Shown here: positions 14,548 through 22,318 of the stretch, piece by piece
Position numbering within the stretch: position 1 is the stretch's first letter
How the letters are laid out: each line of letters begins with the position of its first letter
From: an uncultured Corynebacterium sp.
GTDB lineage: Bacteria; Actinomycetota; Actinomycetes; Mycobacteriales; Mycobacteriaceae
NCBI RefSeq assembly: GCF_937999985.1
Contig: NZ_CALLDG010000040.1
Location: 1-22,384 of the forward strand
Length of the DNA stretch: 22,384 nucleotides
Reading direction: 5' to 3'
The notes under the pieces: model-generated
Databases searched by the model: none
The model's input: only the letters and a program-made list of their open reading frames with translations
Told to the model about the DNA's origin: nothing
Translations under genes and position numbers: made by a program

Positions 14548-16134
14548 GTGGTAGAAAACTTTACGAACCAGCTGACCGGGACCTTGGCTAAGTGGAAAAG
14601 CTCCAAGCGGGGCTACGTATTGGCGCTCGACCAGGGGACCACGTCTACCCGCTGCATCATTTTTGACGCGCACGGCAAGATCATCAGCTCCAGCCACATG
14701 GAGCACCGACAGATCTTCCCGCGCCCCGGCTGGGTGGAACATGACCCGGAGGAGATCCGGCGCAACACAAGGCGCGTGATGGCGGACGCGGCGGCTTCCC
14801 ACGACATCCCGGTGGAAGAGTTCGCAGCGGTGGGCATCACCAACCAGCGCGAAACCACCGTCGTGTGGGACCGCGCCACCGGCAAGCCCATCTACAACGC
14901 CATCGTGTGGCAGGACACACGCACCGACAAGATCGTGAGCTCCTTGAGCGAAGAGCAAAAGGCCATGATCTTCGAGCGCACCGGTCTGAACGCCTCCACC
15001 TACTTCGCCGGGCCGAAGATCCAGTGGATTCTGGACAACGTCGATGGCGCCCGCGAGAAGGCGGAGCGCGGGGAACTGGCCTTCGGCACCATCGATACGT
15101 GGCTGATCTGGGAGCTCACCCGCCGTTCGCACAAGAAGTCCAAGGCGGGGCGCAGCGACCATGCCCGGCACGTTACGGACGTCACCAATGCCTCGCGCAC
15201 CATGCTGATGGATCTGCGAACGCAGACGTGGGATCCAGAGCTGTGCGATCTGTTCGGCGTGCCGGAATCCATGCTGCCGGAGATCGTCAGCTCCTCCGAG
15301 GTGGTTGGGAAGGTCCGCCGCAGCGGACCGGTGCAGGGCGTGCCGATCGCAGGCATCCTGGGCGACCAGCAGGCCGCCGCCTTCGGTCAGGTGTGCTTCA
15401 ACCAGGGCGAGGCGAAGAACACCTACGGTACCGGCAACTTCCTGCTGATGAATACCGGCACCGAGCCGCAGTGGTCCGAGCACGGGCTGATCACTACCGT
15501 CGCCTACCGGCTGGGCAACCAGCCCGCCGTTTACGCGCTGGAGGGATCCATCGCTGTCACGGGCTCCCTGGTGCAGTGGTTGCGCGACAACCTGGGGTTC
15601 TTTGACACCGCCGACGACATTGAGCCGCTGGCCCGCAGCGTGGACGATAACGGCGGTTGCTACATCGTGCCGGCCTTCAGCGGGCTGCTGGCGCCGCACT
15701 GGCGCCCCGAGGCCCGCGGCATCATCGCGGGGCTGACCCGCTATGTGACGAAGGCGCACATCGCCCGGGCCGCACTGGAGGCCACGGCCTTCCAGACCCG
15801 CGAGGTCGTCGAGGCCATGAACGCGGACTCGCAGGTGGATCTGAAGAATCTGCGCGTCGACGGTGGCATGGTGGTCAACTCGCTGCTGATGCAGTTCCAG
15901 GCCGACCAGCTGGAGGTGCCAGTGACGGTGCCGGAGGTCTCGGAGACCACCGCCCTCGGAGCGGCCTACGCCGCCGGCCTGGCCGTGGGCTTCTACCGGG
16001 ACCTCGACGAGCTGGTTTCCCTCTGGCAGGAGGAAAAGACCTACTTCCCCGAGGGGGATCCCGAGGAGCGCAAGATCGCCTACGACAAGTGGAAGCGCGC
16101 CGTGGAGCGGACGTTCAACTGGACCGAGGATTAG
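14548..16134 (+). CDS. glpK: Glycerol kinase GlpK
   Basis: GlpK phosphorylates glycerol to sn-glycerol 3-phosphate, for catabolism or phospholipid synthesis. The 528-residue protein (usual length near 500) has the FGGY-family phosphate motif YVLALDQGTTSTR at 23-35, WQDTRTDK, AGILGDQQAAAFGQ with catalytic Asp273, YGTGNFLLMNTG, and the second signature VDGGMVVNSLLMQFQAD. A lysine-rich insert (SHKKSKAGRSDHARH) precedes HVTDVTNASRTML. The GTG at 14548 has AGAGGA (14537-14542) five bases upstream and is preferred, giving about 20 extra residues before the conserved start. It is the last gene of the accBC unit, linking glycerol phosphorylation with acyl-CoA carboxylation. Confidence 0.96.
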   Translation: MVENFTNQLTGTLAKWKSSKRGYVLALDQGTTSTRCIIFDAHGKIISSSHMEHRQIFPRPGWVEHDPEEIRRNTRRVMADAAASHDIPVEEFAAVGITNQRETTVVWDRATGKPIYNAIVWQDTRTDKIVSSLSEEQKAMIFERTGLNASTYFAGPKIQWILDNVDGAREKAERGELAFGTIDTWLIWELTRRSHKKSKAGRSDHARHVTDVTNASRTMLMDLRTQTWDPELCDLFGVPESMLPEIVSSSEVVGKVRRSGPVQGVPIAGILGDQQAAAFGQVCFNQGEAKNTYGTGNFLLMNTGTEPQWSEHGLITTVAYRLGNQPAVYALEGSIAVTGSLVQWLRDNLGFFDTADDIEPLARSVDDNGGCYIVPAFSGLLAPHWRPEARGIIAGLTRYVTKAHIARAALEATAFQTREVVEAMNADSQVDLKNLRVDGGMVVNSLLMQFQADQLEVPVTVPEVSETTALGAAYAAGLAVGFYRDLDELVSLWQEEKTYFPEGDPEERKIAYDKWKRAVERTFNWTED

Positions 16135-16145
16135 GCTCCGGGTGC

Positions 16146-16151
16146 TACCTT
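16146..16151 (+). promoter_or_regulatory. Candidate -10 element (TACCTT) of a leaderless promoter
   Basis: TACCTT ends 7 bases before the ATG at 16159 within the 24-base gap after glpK. AGAGG in the gap is only one base from the ATG, too close for a normal ribosome binding site, so leaderless expression is plausible. Match to TANNNT only. Confidence 0.3.
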
Positions 16152-16158
16152 TAGAGGT

Positions 16159-16740
16159 ATGAACGAACCGTCCCGCCGTGAAATCCGCATCTCCGATGCC
16201 GACCGTAGCGACGCTATCAGCGCGCTCGGTGAGCACTTCGCCGACGGTCGGCTCACCATGTCCGAATACGAGGAGCGCGTGCAGCAGGCCACCACGTCCC
16301 GCTCCGAGCGCGAGCTCGCGCAGTTATTCACCGACCTTCCACCGCTGGAGGCTTCGCGCGAGCTGGTTCCCTACTACTCCGCCCACGAGGTCGATCGCCA
16401 ATACCGCAGCGGTCGGAACGTGCGCCTGGGCTTGTTGCTCAGCACCGTGATCGGCAGCAGCGCCCTGGCCATGCTCCTCAATGGCGTGTGGGCGAACTCC
16501 CCCATCCTTTTGCTAATGATCCCACTGGTCTTCGTGCTGCTCTACATCATGAAGGTCGGCCCTAGGGCCTGGTACGAGCCCAGCCCGGCACAGTTGGAGC
16601 GCCAGCGCTTCCGGGAGCTGAAGATGCAGCAGCGCGCCCAGCAGGCGCAGTGGAAGTTCGAGCGTAAGCAGCGCACCCACCAGCTGACCAGCAGCGCGAT
16701 GAAGTTCGCGCAGAAGCGCCTTAACGGAACTGGTCAATAA
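16159..16740 (+). CDS. DUF1707-type membrane protein
   Basis: A 193-residue protein. Residues about 8-62 form the DUF1707 (SHOCT-like) domain: IRISDADRSDAISALGEHFADGRL (read in two parts) and the downstream LTMSEYEERVQQAT, ending in LAQLFTDLP. Two hydrophobic helices follow at about 91-111 and 115-135, then a basic, glutamine-rich tail (RELKMQQRAQQAQWKFERKQ) likely to form an amphipathic or coiled helix. Function is unknown; DUF1707 proteins are widespread in actinobacteria. Its last 20 bases overlap the end of the convergent amidohydrolase gene. Confidence 0.88.
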   Translation: MNEPSRREIRISDADRSDAISALGEHFADGRLTMSEYEERVQQATTSRSERELAQLFTDLPPLEASRELVPYYSAHEVDRQYRSGRNVRLGLLLSTVIGSSALAMLLNGVWANSPILLLMIPLVFVLLYIMKVGPRAWYEPSPAQLERQRFRELKMQQRAQQAQWKFERKQRTHQLTSSAMKFAQKRLNGTGQ

Positions 16741-17953
16741 CCCCGGCGAACAGGCGGATGCCGATGCCGAGGGCGCGCTCGTCGAACACGATGTCCGGCT
16801 GGTGCAAATCGGGGCGCTCCCCCTTGCCAGTCCACGCGCCCAGGCGCGCCATGGACCCCGGCACGTGCTCCAGGTACCAGCTGAAATCTTCGCCGCCGGT
16901 GGATTGCGGCGCCTCCTTCAGCGCGTTTGGATCCACGTCGTTGACGGCCTGTGCGAGCGCGGCGGTGGAGACGTCGTCGTTCATCACCGGCGGCACGCCC
17001 TTGGTGTAGCGCAGCTCGAGCTCGGCCCCGGTGGGTGCCACCAGGTGCTCTAGGAGTTCTCGCAGGGTTTCTTCGCCACGACGCCACACTCCAACCTCCG
17101 CGGTGCGGAACGTACCGAGCAGGCGGACCTCCTGCGGAATTGCGTTGAAAGTGGAGCCACCGTTAATCGCCCCGAAGGTCAGCACCGTGCCGGTGCGCGG
17201 ATCCACGGTGCGGGACAGCAGTCCCGGCAGCTGCGAGGCGATGATGCCCGCGGTGTACACCAAATCCGCTGCCAGGTGCGGACGGGAAGTGTGGCCGCCG
17301 TGGCCGCGCAGGATGATCTCCACCACGTCGCTGGCGGAGGTGATCGCACCGGTGCGCACGCCGATCTCGCCGGTGCGCAGCTTCGGCTCGCAGTGGACGG
17401 CGAAAATGCGGGACACGCCGTTCAGCGCCCCGGCTTCGATGACGTCCACCGCGCCGCCGTCCATGACTTCCTCGGCGGGTTGGAAGATAAAGCGAACCTG
17501 GATCCCCAGGGCATCCTCCCCGTGGGCGTCAACAAAGTCGGCAAGGGCGATAGCCAGCCCCAGCACGATCGTGGTGTGGATGTCATGACCGCAGGCGTGC
17601 ATAACCCCCGGCACCTCGGAGGCGTAGTCCAGACCCGTGACCTCCTGCAATGGCAGCGCGTCGATGTCGCCGCGGAAGGCGATGCGGGGCGCACCCACAG
17701 GGCCGATGTCGGCGATCAGGCCCGTGGAGGGCAGAGCCACGGGCTGCAGCCCGGCGCGCTCGAGCTCGGCAGCCAGAAAGCGGGTGGTCTCCGTCTCCAT
17801 GTGCGACAGCTCGGGGTTGCGGTGCAGGTGACGGCGCCAGTCGATGACCCGCTGTGCGTTGTCCCGCGTCCAGTTCTGCACGAACTGGGCGACGGAATGG
17901 GTGCTGCTTTCCTGCGCGCGTTCCTGTGTGCCGTCTTGCACTTGAATACTCAC
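16721..17953 (-). CDS. M20-family amidohydrolase (N-acyl amino acid / aminoacylase type)
   Basis: A 410-residue zinc- or manganese-dependent amidohydrolase, probably cytoplasmic. Metal-binding and catalytic elements are CGHDIH with Cys121 and His123, the PAEE pair Glu161-Glu162, His187 in VHCEP, GGEDFSWY, and His384 near the end; the dimerisation domain starts around residue 197 and includes GHGGHTSRPH. This is the M20D pattern of hippurate hydrolase, AmiA/AmiB and corynebacterial N-acyl-glutamine aminoacylase; the exact substrate cannot be told. The N-terminal 28 residues are polar and unconserved. It is divergent from the phosphorylase gene across 57 bases; in mycobacteria amiA1-amiB1 sit beside deoD (from memory). 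Confidence 0.9.
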   Translation of the reverse strand: MSIQVQDGTQERAQESSTHSVAQFVQNWTRDNAQRVIDWRRHLHRNPELSHMETETTRFLAAELERAGLQPVALPSTGLIADIGPVGAPRIAFRGDIDALPLQEVTGLDYASEVPGVMHACGHDIHTTIVLGLAIALADFVDAHGEDALGIQVRFIFQPAEEVMDGGAVDVIEAGALNGVSRIFAVHCEPKLRTGEIGVRTGAITSASDVVEIILRGHGGHTSRPHLAADLVYTAGIIASQLPGLLSRTVDPRTGTVLTFGAINGGSTFNAIPQEVRLLGTFRTAEVGVWRRGEETLRELLEHLVAPTGAELELRYTKGVPPVMNDDVSTAALAQAVNDVDPNALKEAPQSTGGEDFSWYLEHVPGSMARLGAWTGKGERPDLHQPDIVFDERALGIGIRLFAGVIDQFR

Positions 17954-17996
17954 GTCCCTCTCACTTTTACTGACCTGTCTAGTCTAGCGCCTGCGG

Positions 17997-18002
17997 TATT
18001 CT
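17997..18002 (+). promoter_or_regulatory. Candidate -10 element (TATTCT) of a leaderless promoter
   Basis: TATTCT ends 8 bases before the ATG at 18011. The intervening bases contain no ribosome binding site, so transcription may begin at the start codon. The -35 is weak. Confidence 0.4.
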
Positions 18003-18010
18003 TGGTTGGC

Positions 18011-18823
18011 ATGACTGCTTCCCCAAATCCTTATGAATTGGCCGCAGAGGCTGCGGCGGCGCTGAAGGAGCGCACCGGCCTCGATTCCTACGACTGTGCC
18101 GTGGTGCTCGGCTCGGGGTGGCGCCCCGCCGCCGACGTGCTGTGCGAAGGCGCGGAAGATCTGCAGGAATTCCCGATGTCGGAGCTGCCGGGCTTTTTGG
18201 CACCCACCGCGCAGGGGCACGGTGGCACGGTGCGCAGCGCCCGCATCGGCGGCCGCAACGTGCTGGTGCTGCTGGGCCGCACCCACGCCTACGAGGGCCA
18301 CGAGCTGTGGCGCACTGCCCATGCGGTTCGCACCGCCGCGGCCGCGGGCGTGCAGACGATCGTGCTGACCAACGCCGCGGGTGGCCTGACCGAGGGCATG
18401 ACCGTCGGCGAGCCGGTGCTGATCGCCGATCACATTAACTTCACCGCCAAGACACCCCTGACGGGCGCGAACTTCGTGAACCTGGTGGATGCCTACAGCC
18501 CCGAGCTGCGCGCCAAGGTGCAGAAGCTGCGCCCCGGCATGCGCGAGGCTGTGTACGCGATGATGCCCGGACCTCAGTACGAAACCCCAGCGGAGATCCA
18601 CATGCTGCGCACCCTGGGCGCGGGCCTGGTGGGCATGTCCACGGTCTACGAGACGATCGCCGCGCGCGAGGCGGACGTGGATGTGCTGGGAATCTCGCTG
18701 GTCACGAACCTGGCGGCGGGGGTTACCGGCGAGGCCCTGAACCACGAGGAGGTCCTGCAGGCGGGCAAGGAAGCCGCCAACGACATGGGCAAGCTGCTCG
18801 GCGAGCTGGTGAACAACCTATGA
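18011..18823 (+). CDS. punA: Purine nucleoside phosphorylase (trimeric PNP type)
   Basis: The enzyme splits purine (deoxy)nucleosides with phosphate to base and (deoxy)ribose 1-phosphate for salvage. The 270-residue protein shows the low-molecular-mass PNP pattern: VVLGSGW near residue 29, the phosphate-binding GRTHAYEGH, LTNAAGGL, ITADHIN-like IADHINFT, MMPGPQYETPAEI, GMSTVYETIAAR, and VTNLAAG. The frame stays open upstream to 17276, but that part lies opposite the amidohydrolase gene; the ATG at 18011 fits the family start. Its stop overlaps the next ATG as ATGA, so the downstream hexose-phosphate mutase is translationally coupled. Confidence 0.95.
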   Translation: MTASPNPYELAAEAAAALKERTGLDSYDCAVVLGSGWRPAADVLCEGAEDLQEFPMSELPGFLAPTAQGHGGTVRSARIGGRNVLVLLGRTHAYEGHELWRTAHAVRTAAAAGVQTIVLTNAAGGLTEGMTVGEPVLIADHINFTAKTPLTGANFVNLVDAYSPELRAKVQKLRPGMREAVYAMMPGPQYETPAEIHMLRTLGAGLVGMSTVYETIAAREADVDVLGISLVTNLAAGVTGEALNHEEVLQAGKEAANDMGKLLGELVNNL

Positions 18824-20355
18824 GCCAGTTGAAGTTCGGCACCGCCGGCCTGCGCGCCAAGATCGGCCCCGGGCCAGACGAGATGAACGTCGGCACCGCC
18901 ACCCGCGCCACGGCCGGTGTGGCTGCGTGGCTCAAGGAGCGAAAGCGCCCCTCGCGCGCCGACGGGGTTTTTCGTGCGGCTGTGGGATATGACGCCCGCT
19001 ACGCCTCCCACGCTCTAGCCCGCGCTACGGCGGAAACCTTCGCGGGCGCAGGCTTCGACGTGACCCTCATCGCGGAGCCATCCCCCACCCCAGTGTTGGC
19101 GTGGCTGGTGCGCTCCCGGCACATGGACGTGGGCGTGCAGATCACCGCCTCGCACAACCCCGCGCAGGACAACGGCTACAAGCTGTACCTGGACGGCGGC
19201 TCTCAGCTGGTCTCCCCCGCCGACCGGCAGATAGAAGAGCACATTGCCGCCCAGCCAACTGACGCGGCGAAGATTCCGCGCTCTGAGGCGAAGTCGGTAG
19301 ACCTGTCCGTGGTCTCCGGCTATGTCACCGAGCTGGGCACCCTGGTGGCCACCGGCCGCCAGGCGGAGCTGGCGCCGCGGCGGAAGCTAAAGATCCTCTA
19401 CACCCCCATGCACGGCGTGGGCGGCAACGCCCTGGAGTGGGCCTTGCGCGAGAACGGCTTCGGCAACGTGCACGCGGTGGCTTCGCAACGCTGGCCGGAC
19501 CCGACCTTCCCGACGGTGGACTTCCCCAACCCGGAGGAGCCCGGCGCCACCGACGCGCTGCTGGAAGAGGCCCGCGCCATCGACGCGGACCTGCTGATCG
19601 CCCTGGATCCGGATGCGGATCGCTGCATGCTGGGGCTCAAGCGGGCGGATGGCGAGTACCACATGCTGCGCGGGGACGAGGCCGGCCCCCTGCTGGCGCG
19701 CCGGGTACTGGCGGACGTGGGGGCGTCCACAAAGAAAAAGCCTGTAGTGGCGACAACGGTGGTCAGTTCGCAGCTGCTGGGGCGCATGGCACGCGCCGAG
19801 GGCTGGGACTACGTGGAGACGCTGACTGGCTTTAAGAATCTGGCGCGCGCTGCCGACGATCGGCCGGGCGAGCTGGCTTTCGCCTATGAGGAGGCGATCG
19901 GCACCGCGCCCGCGCCGCACATCGTGGCGGACAAGGACGGCATTGCGACGGCGCTGATCGCGGCGGCGTGGGCGGCCGAGACGGATCTGGCCGCCGAGCT
20001 AGACGACATTGAGGCCACCTATGGGGTGTTCAGGACCGCGCAGGTCAGCGCACGTTTCGACAGTGCGGAAGAAGCGCACGAGCTGATCGCGCGCTGGGCG
20101 GACAACCCACCGGCTGAGCTCGCGGGCGCGGCCATGCAGGCCGGGCCGATCGAGGATTCCGCGGGCAACCGCACCGACGGCGTGCGACTGGTGGGCACTT
20201 CCGGAGATATGGGACTGCGCGTGGTCGCCCGCGCGTCCGGCACCGAGCCGAAGGCGAAATTCTACCTGGAGGTCAGCGCGGAGCCAGGGGCGGATGCGCA
20301 GGCCGTGGAGGCGCTGCTGGAGCGCCTAAAGGTCGATGTTACGGGGGCCGTATAG
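18820..20355 (+). CDS. pmmB: Phosphohexomutase PmmB (phosphoglucomutase/phosphomannomutase)
   Basis: A 511-residue alpha-D-phosphohexomutase, slightly shorter than usual for this group. It has the phosphoserine loop TASHNPAQDNGYK with Ser111, the Mg-binding DPDADR at 263-268, the sugar-binding EEAIG at 357-361 and the C-terminal phosphate loop RASGTEPKAK. The EEAIG form is that of the PGM2-like branch, which includes phosphopentomutases; coupling to purine nucleoside phosphorylase suggests that ribose 1-phosphate may be a substrate. The ATG overlaps the phosphorylase stop by four bases. Its last 30 bases overlap the convergent upp gene. Gene order matches deoD-pmmB-upp of mycobacteria (from memory). 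Confidence 0.93.
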   Translation: MSQLKFGTAGLRAKIGPGPDEMNVGTATRATAGVAAWLKERKRPSRADGVFRAAVGYDARYASHALARATAETFAGAGFDVTLIAEPSPTPVLAWLVRSRHMDVGVQITASHNPAQDNGYKLYLDGGSQLVSPADRQIEEHIAAQPTDAAKIPRSEAKSVDLSVVSGYVTELGTLVATGRQAELAPRRKLKILYTPMHGVGGNALEWALRENGFGNVHAVASQRWPDPTFPTVDFPNPEEPGATDALLEEARAIDADLLIALDPDADRCMLGLKRADGEYHMLRGDEAGPLLARRVLADVGASTKKKPVVATTVVSSQLLGRMARAEGWDYVETLTGFKNLARAADDRPGELAFAYEEAIGTAPAPHIVADKDGIATALIAAAWAAETDLAAELDDIEATYGVFRTAQVSARFDSAEEAHELIARWADNPPAELAGAAMQAGPIEDSAGNRTDGVRLVGTSGDMGLRVVARASGTEPKAKFYLEVSAEPGADAQAVEALLERLKVDVTGAV

Positions 20356-20964
20356 GCGGTCGCCGGCATCGCCCAGGCCGGGGACGATGTACGCCTCCTC
20401 GTTCAGGCTGGGGTCGATGGTCGCGGTGAACAGTCGGCGCACACTCACGTTGGCCTCCACCAGCGCATCTACACCCGGCTGGGCGGAGACCATGCACACG
20501 CAGGTGATGTCGTTGGCACCGCGATCCTCCAGCAGGCGGATGGCGTGCAGCAGCGAGCCACCGGTGGCCAGCATCGGGTCGACCAGGAACACCGGCTGGT
20601 CGCTGAGGTCGTCCGGCAGCGCCTCCAGGTAGGGCACGGGCTCGTGGGTGGTTTCGTCGCGGGCCATGCCGATGAACCCAACTTGTGCGTCGGGAATCAT
20701 GGACAGCGCCGGGTCGATCATGCCCAGGCCCGCGCGGATGACGGGCACGATGATCGGGGGCTTTTCCAGCCGCGTGCCGGCGGTGGTGGCGACGGGGGTT
20801 TCGAGCTCGAAGTGTTCGACCACCAGGTCCGCCGAGGCCTCGTAGATCAGCATGGCCCCCAGGTCGGACAAAGCGGCGCGGAACTGTGCATTGTCGCTGT
20901 TCTTGTCGCGCATAATGCTGAGCCGGGAGGCGACGAGCGGATGATTAACCACCTGAATTTCCAT
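20326..20964 (-). CDS. upp: Uracil phosphoribosyltransferase Upp
   Basis: Upp converts uracil and PRPP to UMP. The 212-residue protein has the PRPP-binding loop VDPMLATGGSL at 128-138, PVIRAGLGM at about 74-82, and the uracil-binding YIVPGLGDAGDRLYG near the C terminus. Length matches bacterial Upp. The ATG at 20964 is preceded by GGGGAA, but also by a TAGAGT hexamer 8 bases away. The 3' end overlaps pmmB by 30 bases in convergent orientation, so the two mRNAs can base-pair. Confidence 0.96.
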   Translation of the reverse strand: MEIQVVNHPLVASRLSIMRDKNSDNAQFRAALSDLGAMLIYEASADLVVEHFELETPVATTAGTRLEKPPIIVPVIRAGLGMIDPALSMIPDAQVGFIGMARDETTHEPVPYLEALPDDLSDQPVFLVDPMLATGGSLLHAIRLLEDRGANDITCVCMVSAQPGVDALVEANVSVRRLFTATIDPSLNEEAYIVPGLGDAGDRLYGPRNIDL

Positions 20965-20972
20965 GGTTCCCC

Positions 20973-20978
20973 ACTCTA
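20973..20978 (-). promoter_or_regulatory. Candidate -10 element (TAGAGT) for upp, possibly leaderless
   Basis: TAGAGT on the minus strand fits TANANT and ends 8 bases before the upp ATG, which would leave almost no leader. The GGGGAA in between argues for a normal leader from a promoter further upstream, so both readings stay open. The 87-base gap 20965-21051 also serves the divergent gene at 21052. Confidence 0.3.
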
Positions 20979-21051
20979 GTTGATCCGCGATTGAACCTTT
21001 CGGGCTGCGGCGGAGTCTAAAGAAGCTGAGAGTGTATTTGGGGAGGGTTTC

Positions 21052-21363
21052 ATGCTTTCAGGGGATGCGTTAGCGGCCGATTCGGAACTGGTGGGGCAGC
21101 TAAAGGAGCGTACGCAGGATGTGAGTACCGCGCTGCAGGGAAAGGTCGCGCCACTGCACGGCGCCGTGGGGATGGTGGCGCCGCCGGCGCTTAAGGATTT
21201 TCTGCGGGCGCTGTCGACGGCGCGGGAAGCCCACGATGGGTTGTTGCGGGATGCGGAGAGCTACTTTAATGACGCCACGTTTGCGCTGGGGCGCGTGCAT
21301 CGCGGACTAGACGGACACGAGGGCGAGTACTCCCACGCCTTCAGCGGGCTGAGGGAGGTCTGA
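21052..21363 (+). CDS. Small helical protein, EspC/WXG100-like (103 aa)
   Basis: A 103-residue protein without cysteine or a signal peptide, predicted to be two helices broken near MVAPPA (residues 41-46). Size, two-helix layout and position before an NlpC/P60 gene recall EspC/DUF2580 and WXG100 substrates of type VII secretion, but there is no WXG motif and no YxxxD/E export motif (the nearest are SYFND and EYSHAF), so this is an inference only. GGGGAGG lies six bases before the ATG. One base separates its stop from the next start, implying a functional pair. It is divergent from upp. A weak promoter may be TTGAAC at 20991 with TCTAAA at 21016. Confidence 0.75.
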   Translation: MLSGDALAADSELVGQLKERTQDVSTALQGKVAPLHGAVGMVAPPALKDFLRALSTAREAHDGLLRDAESYFNDATFALGRVHRGLDGHEGEYSHAFSGLREV

Positions 21364-21364
21364 G

Positions 21365-22285
21365 GTGCTAGACATAGCGAGCCTGGTGGCACCACTGGCC
21401 GCGGCGATCCCCTCGCCGTTTAGCCCGGGCCTCAGCGCCAGCGTCTCCGGGGTAAAAGGCCTGGAGGATCTTGGGAACCTGGCGGCCTCCGCCCTGCAGG
21501 GGCGGGCGGGCGATAACGTGCACGGCTCCCTGGACTCGGTGGCCAAGGTCGTTTCCCAGGCCTTAGGTGCAGGCGGTGCACTGGACAAGCTGGCGGGGCA
21601 GGCAGCCCAGGCCGTAGAGCGGGCAATCGGGGATTTGAGCATCATCTTCGATGACTGCGTGCGGGAAATCGGCCAGGCAGTGGCCACCAGCGGCATGGCC
21701 GGCCCGCTGGGCTTGGTTAATGGCCTCGGCGCGGCGATGCCGCTGGTGTTGCGACACTTCGGGCGGGCGGAAGATCGCATGCACACACTAGAGGAGGAGC
21801 TGCGCGGGTTGACCCTGGACGTGCACGAGGTGAAGAAGAAGCAGATCCCCGAGCGGTTGCCTGCCAGGAATCCGGACACGGCAGAGGTTGCGGCGCCGGC
21901 GTCACCAGATAACAACAGCGCGCCGGGCGCACCGACGGACCAGGCACACAAGGCGGTAGCCGCGGCGAAGACGGCCCTGGGCACCCCGTATCAGTGGGGT
22001 GGGACGGTGCCGGGCAAGGGGCTGGACTGCAGTGGCCTGGTGCAATGGGCCTACCAGCAGGCCGGGGTGGATCTGCCGCGGACGGCAAGTGCACAGGCGG
22101 TCGGACCGCAGATCCCGCGCGCGGAGGTGCAAGCAGGCGACCTGGCGGTGTGGGACGGGCACGTGGCGATGATCGTCGACGGCGGGAACATGATCGAGGC
22201 CGGTGATCCGGTGCAGATCAGCCCCATCAGGCAAGACAATATCGGAATGCCGTTCAAGGGCTTCTACCGGCCGACGGCGGCCTAA
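21365..22285 (+). CDS. NlpC/P60 (C40) cell-wall hydrolase with helical N-terminal domain, no Sec signal
   Basis: A 306-residue protein starting at GTG. Residues about 195-306 are an NlpC/P60 peptidoglycan hydrolase: GTPYQWGG, then GLDCSGLVQWAY with catalytic Cys222, WDGHVAMIV with His266, and Glu278 in MIEAG, spaced 12 residues after the His as in the Cys-His-Glu triad of RipA (from memory). Residues 1-160 are helical (two alanine-rich helices and an acidic helix near 139-150), followed by a proline/alanine linker at about 160-195. The N terminus MLDIASLVAPLAAAIP lacks positive charge and a signal-peptidase site, so export by Sec is not evident. It directly follows the small helical protein gene. 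Confidence 0.88.
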   Translation: MLDIASLVAPLAAAIPSPFSPGLSASVSGVKGLEDLGNLAASALQGRAGDNVHGSLDSVAKVVSQALGAGGALDKLAGQAAQAVERAIGDLSIIFDDCVREIGQAVATSGMAGPLGLVNGLGAAMPLVLRHFGRAEDRMHTLEEELRGLTLDVHEVKKKQIPERLPARNPDTAEVAAPASPDNNSAPGAPTDQAHKAVAAAKTALGTPYQWGGTVPGKGLDCSGLVQWAYQQAGVDLPRTASAQAVGPQIPRAEVQAGDLAVWDGHVAMIVDGGNMIEAGDPVQISPIRQDNIGMPFKGFYRPTAA

Positions 22286-22318
22286 GTAATCAGACACAGG
22301 CGAAAAGAGGAGAAAAAC

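Noticed and set aside
13948..16236. Very long open frame (762 codons) on the minus strand
   Set aside because: It lies opposite the membrane protein gene and glpK, both with clear family or operon support. Its residue content is the low-complexity Leu/Gly/His/Arg/Val type produced by antisense of high-GC codons, with no recognisable domain.
17276..18010. N-terminal extension of the purine nucleoside phosphorylase frame
   Set aside because: It is antisense to the amidohydrolase gene and is low-complexity; the family start is at 18011.
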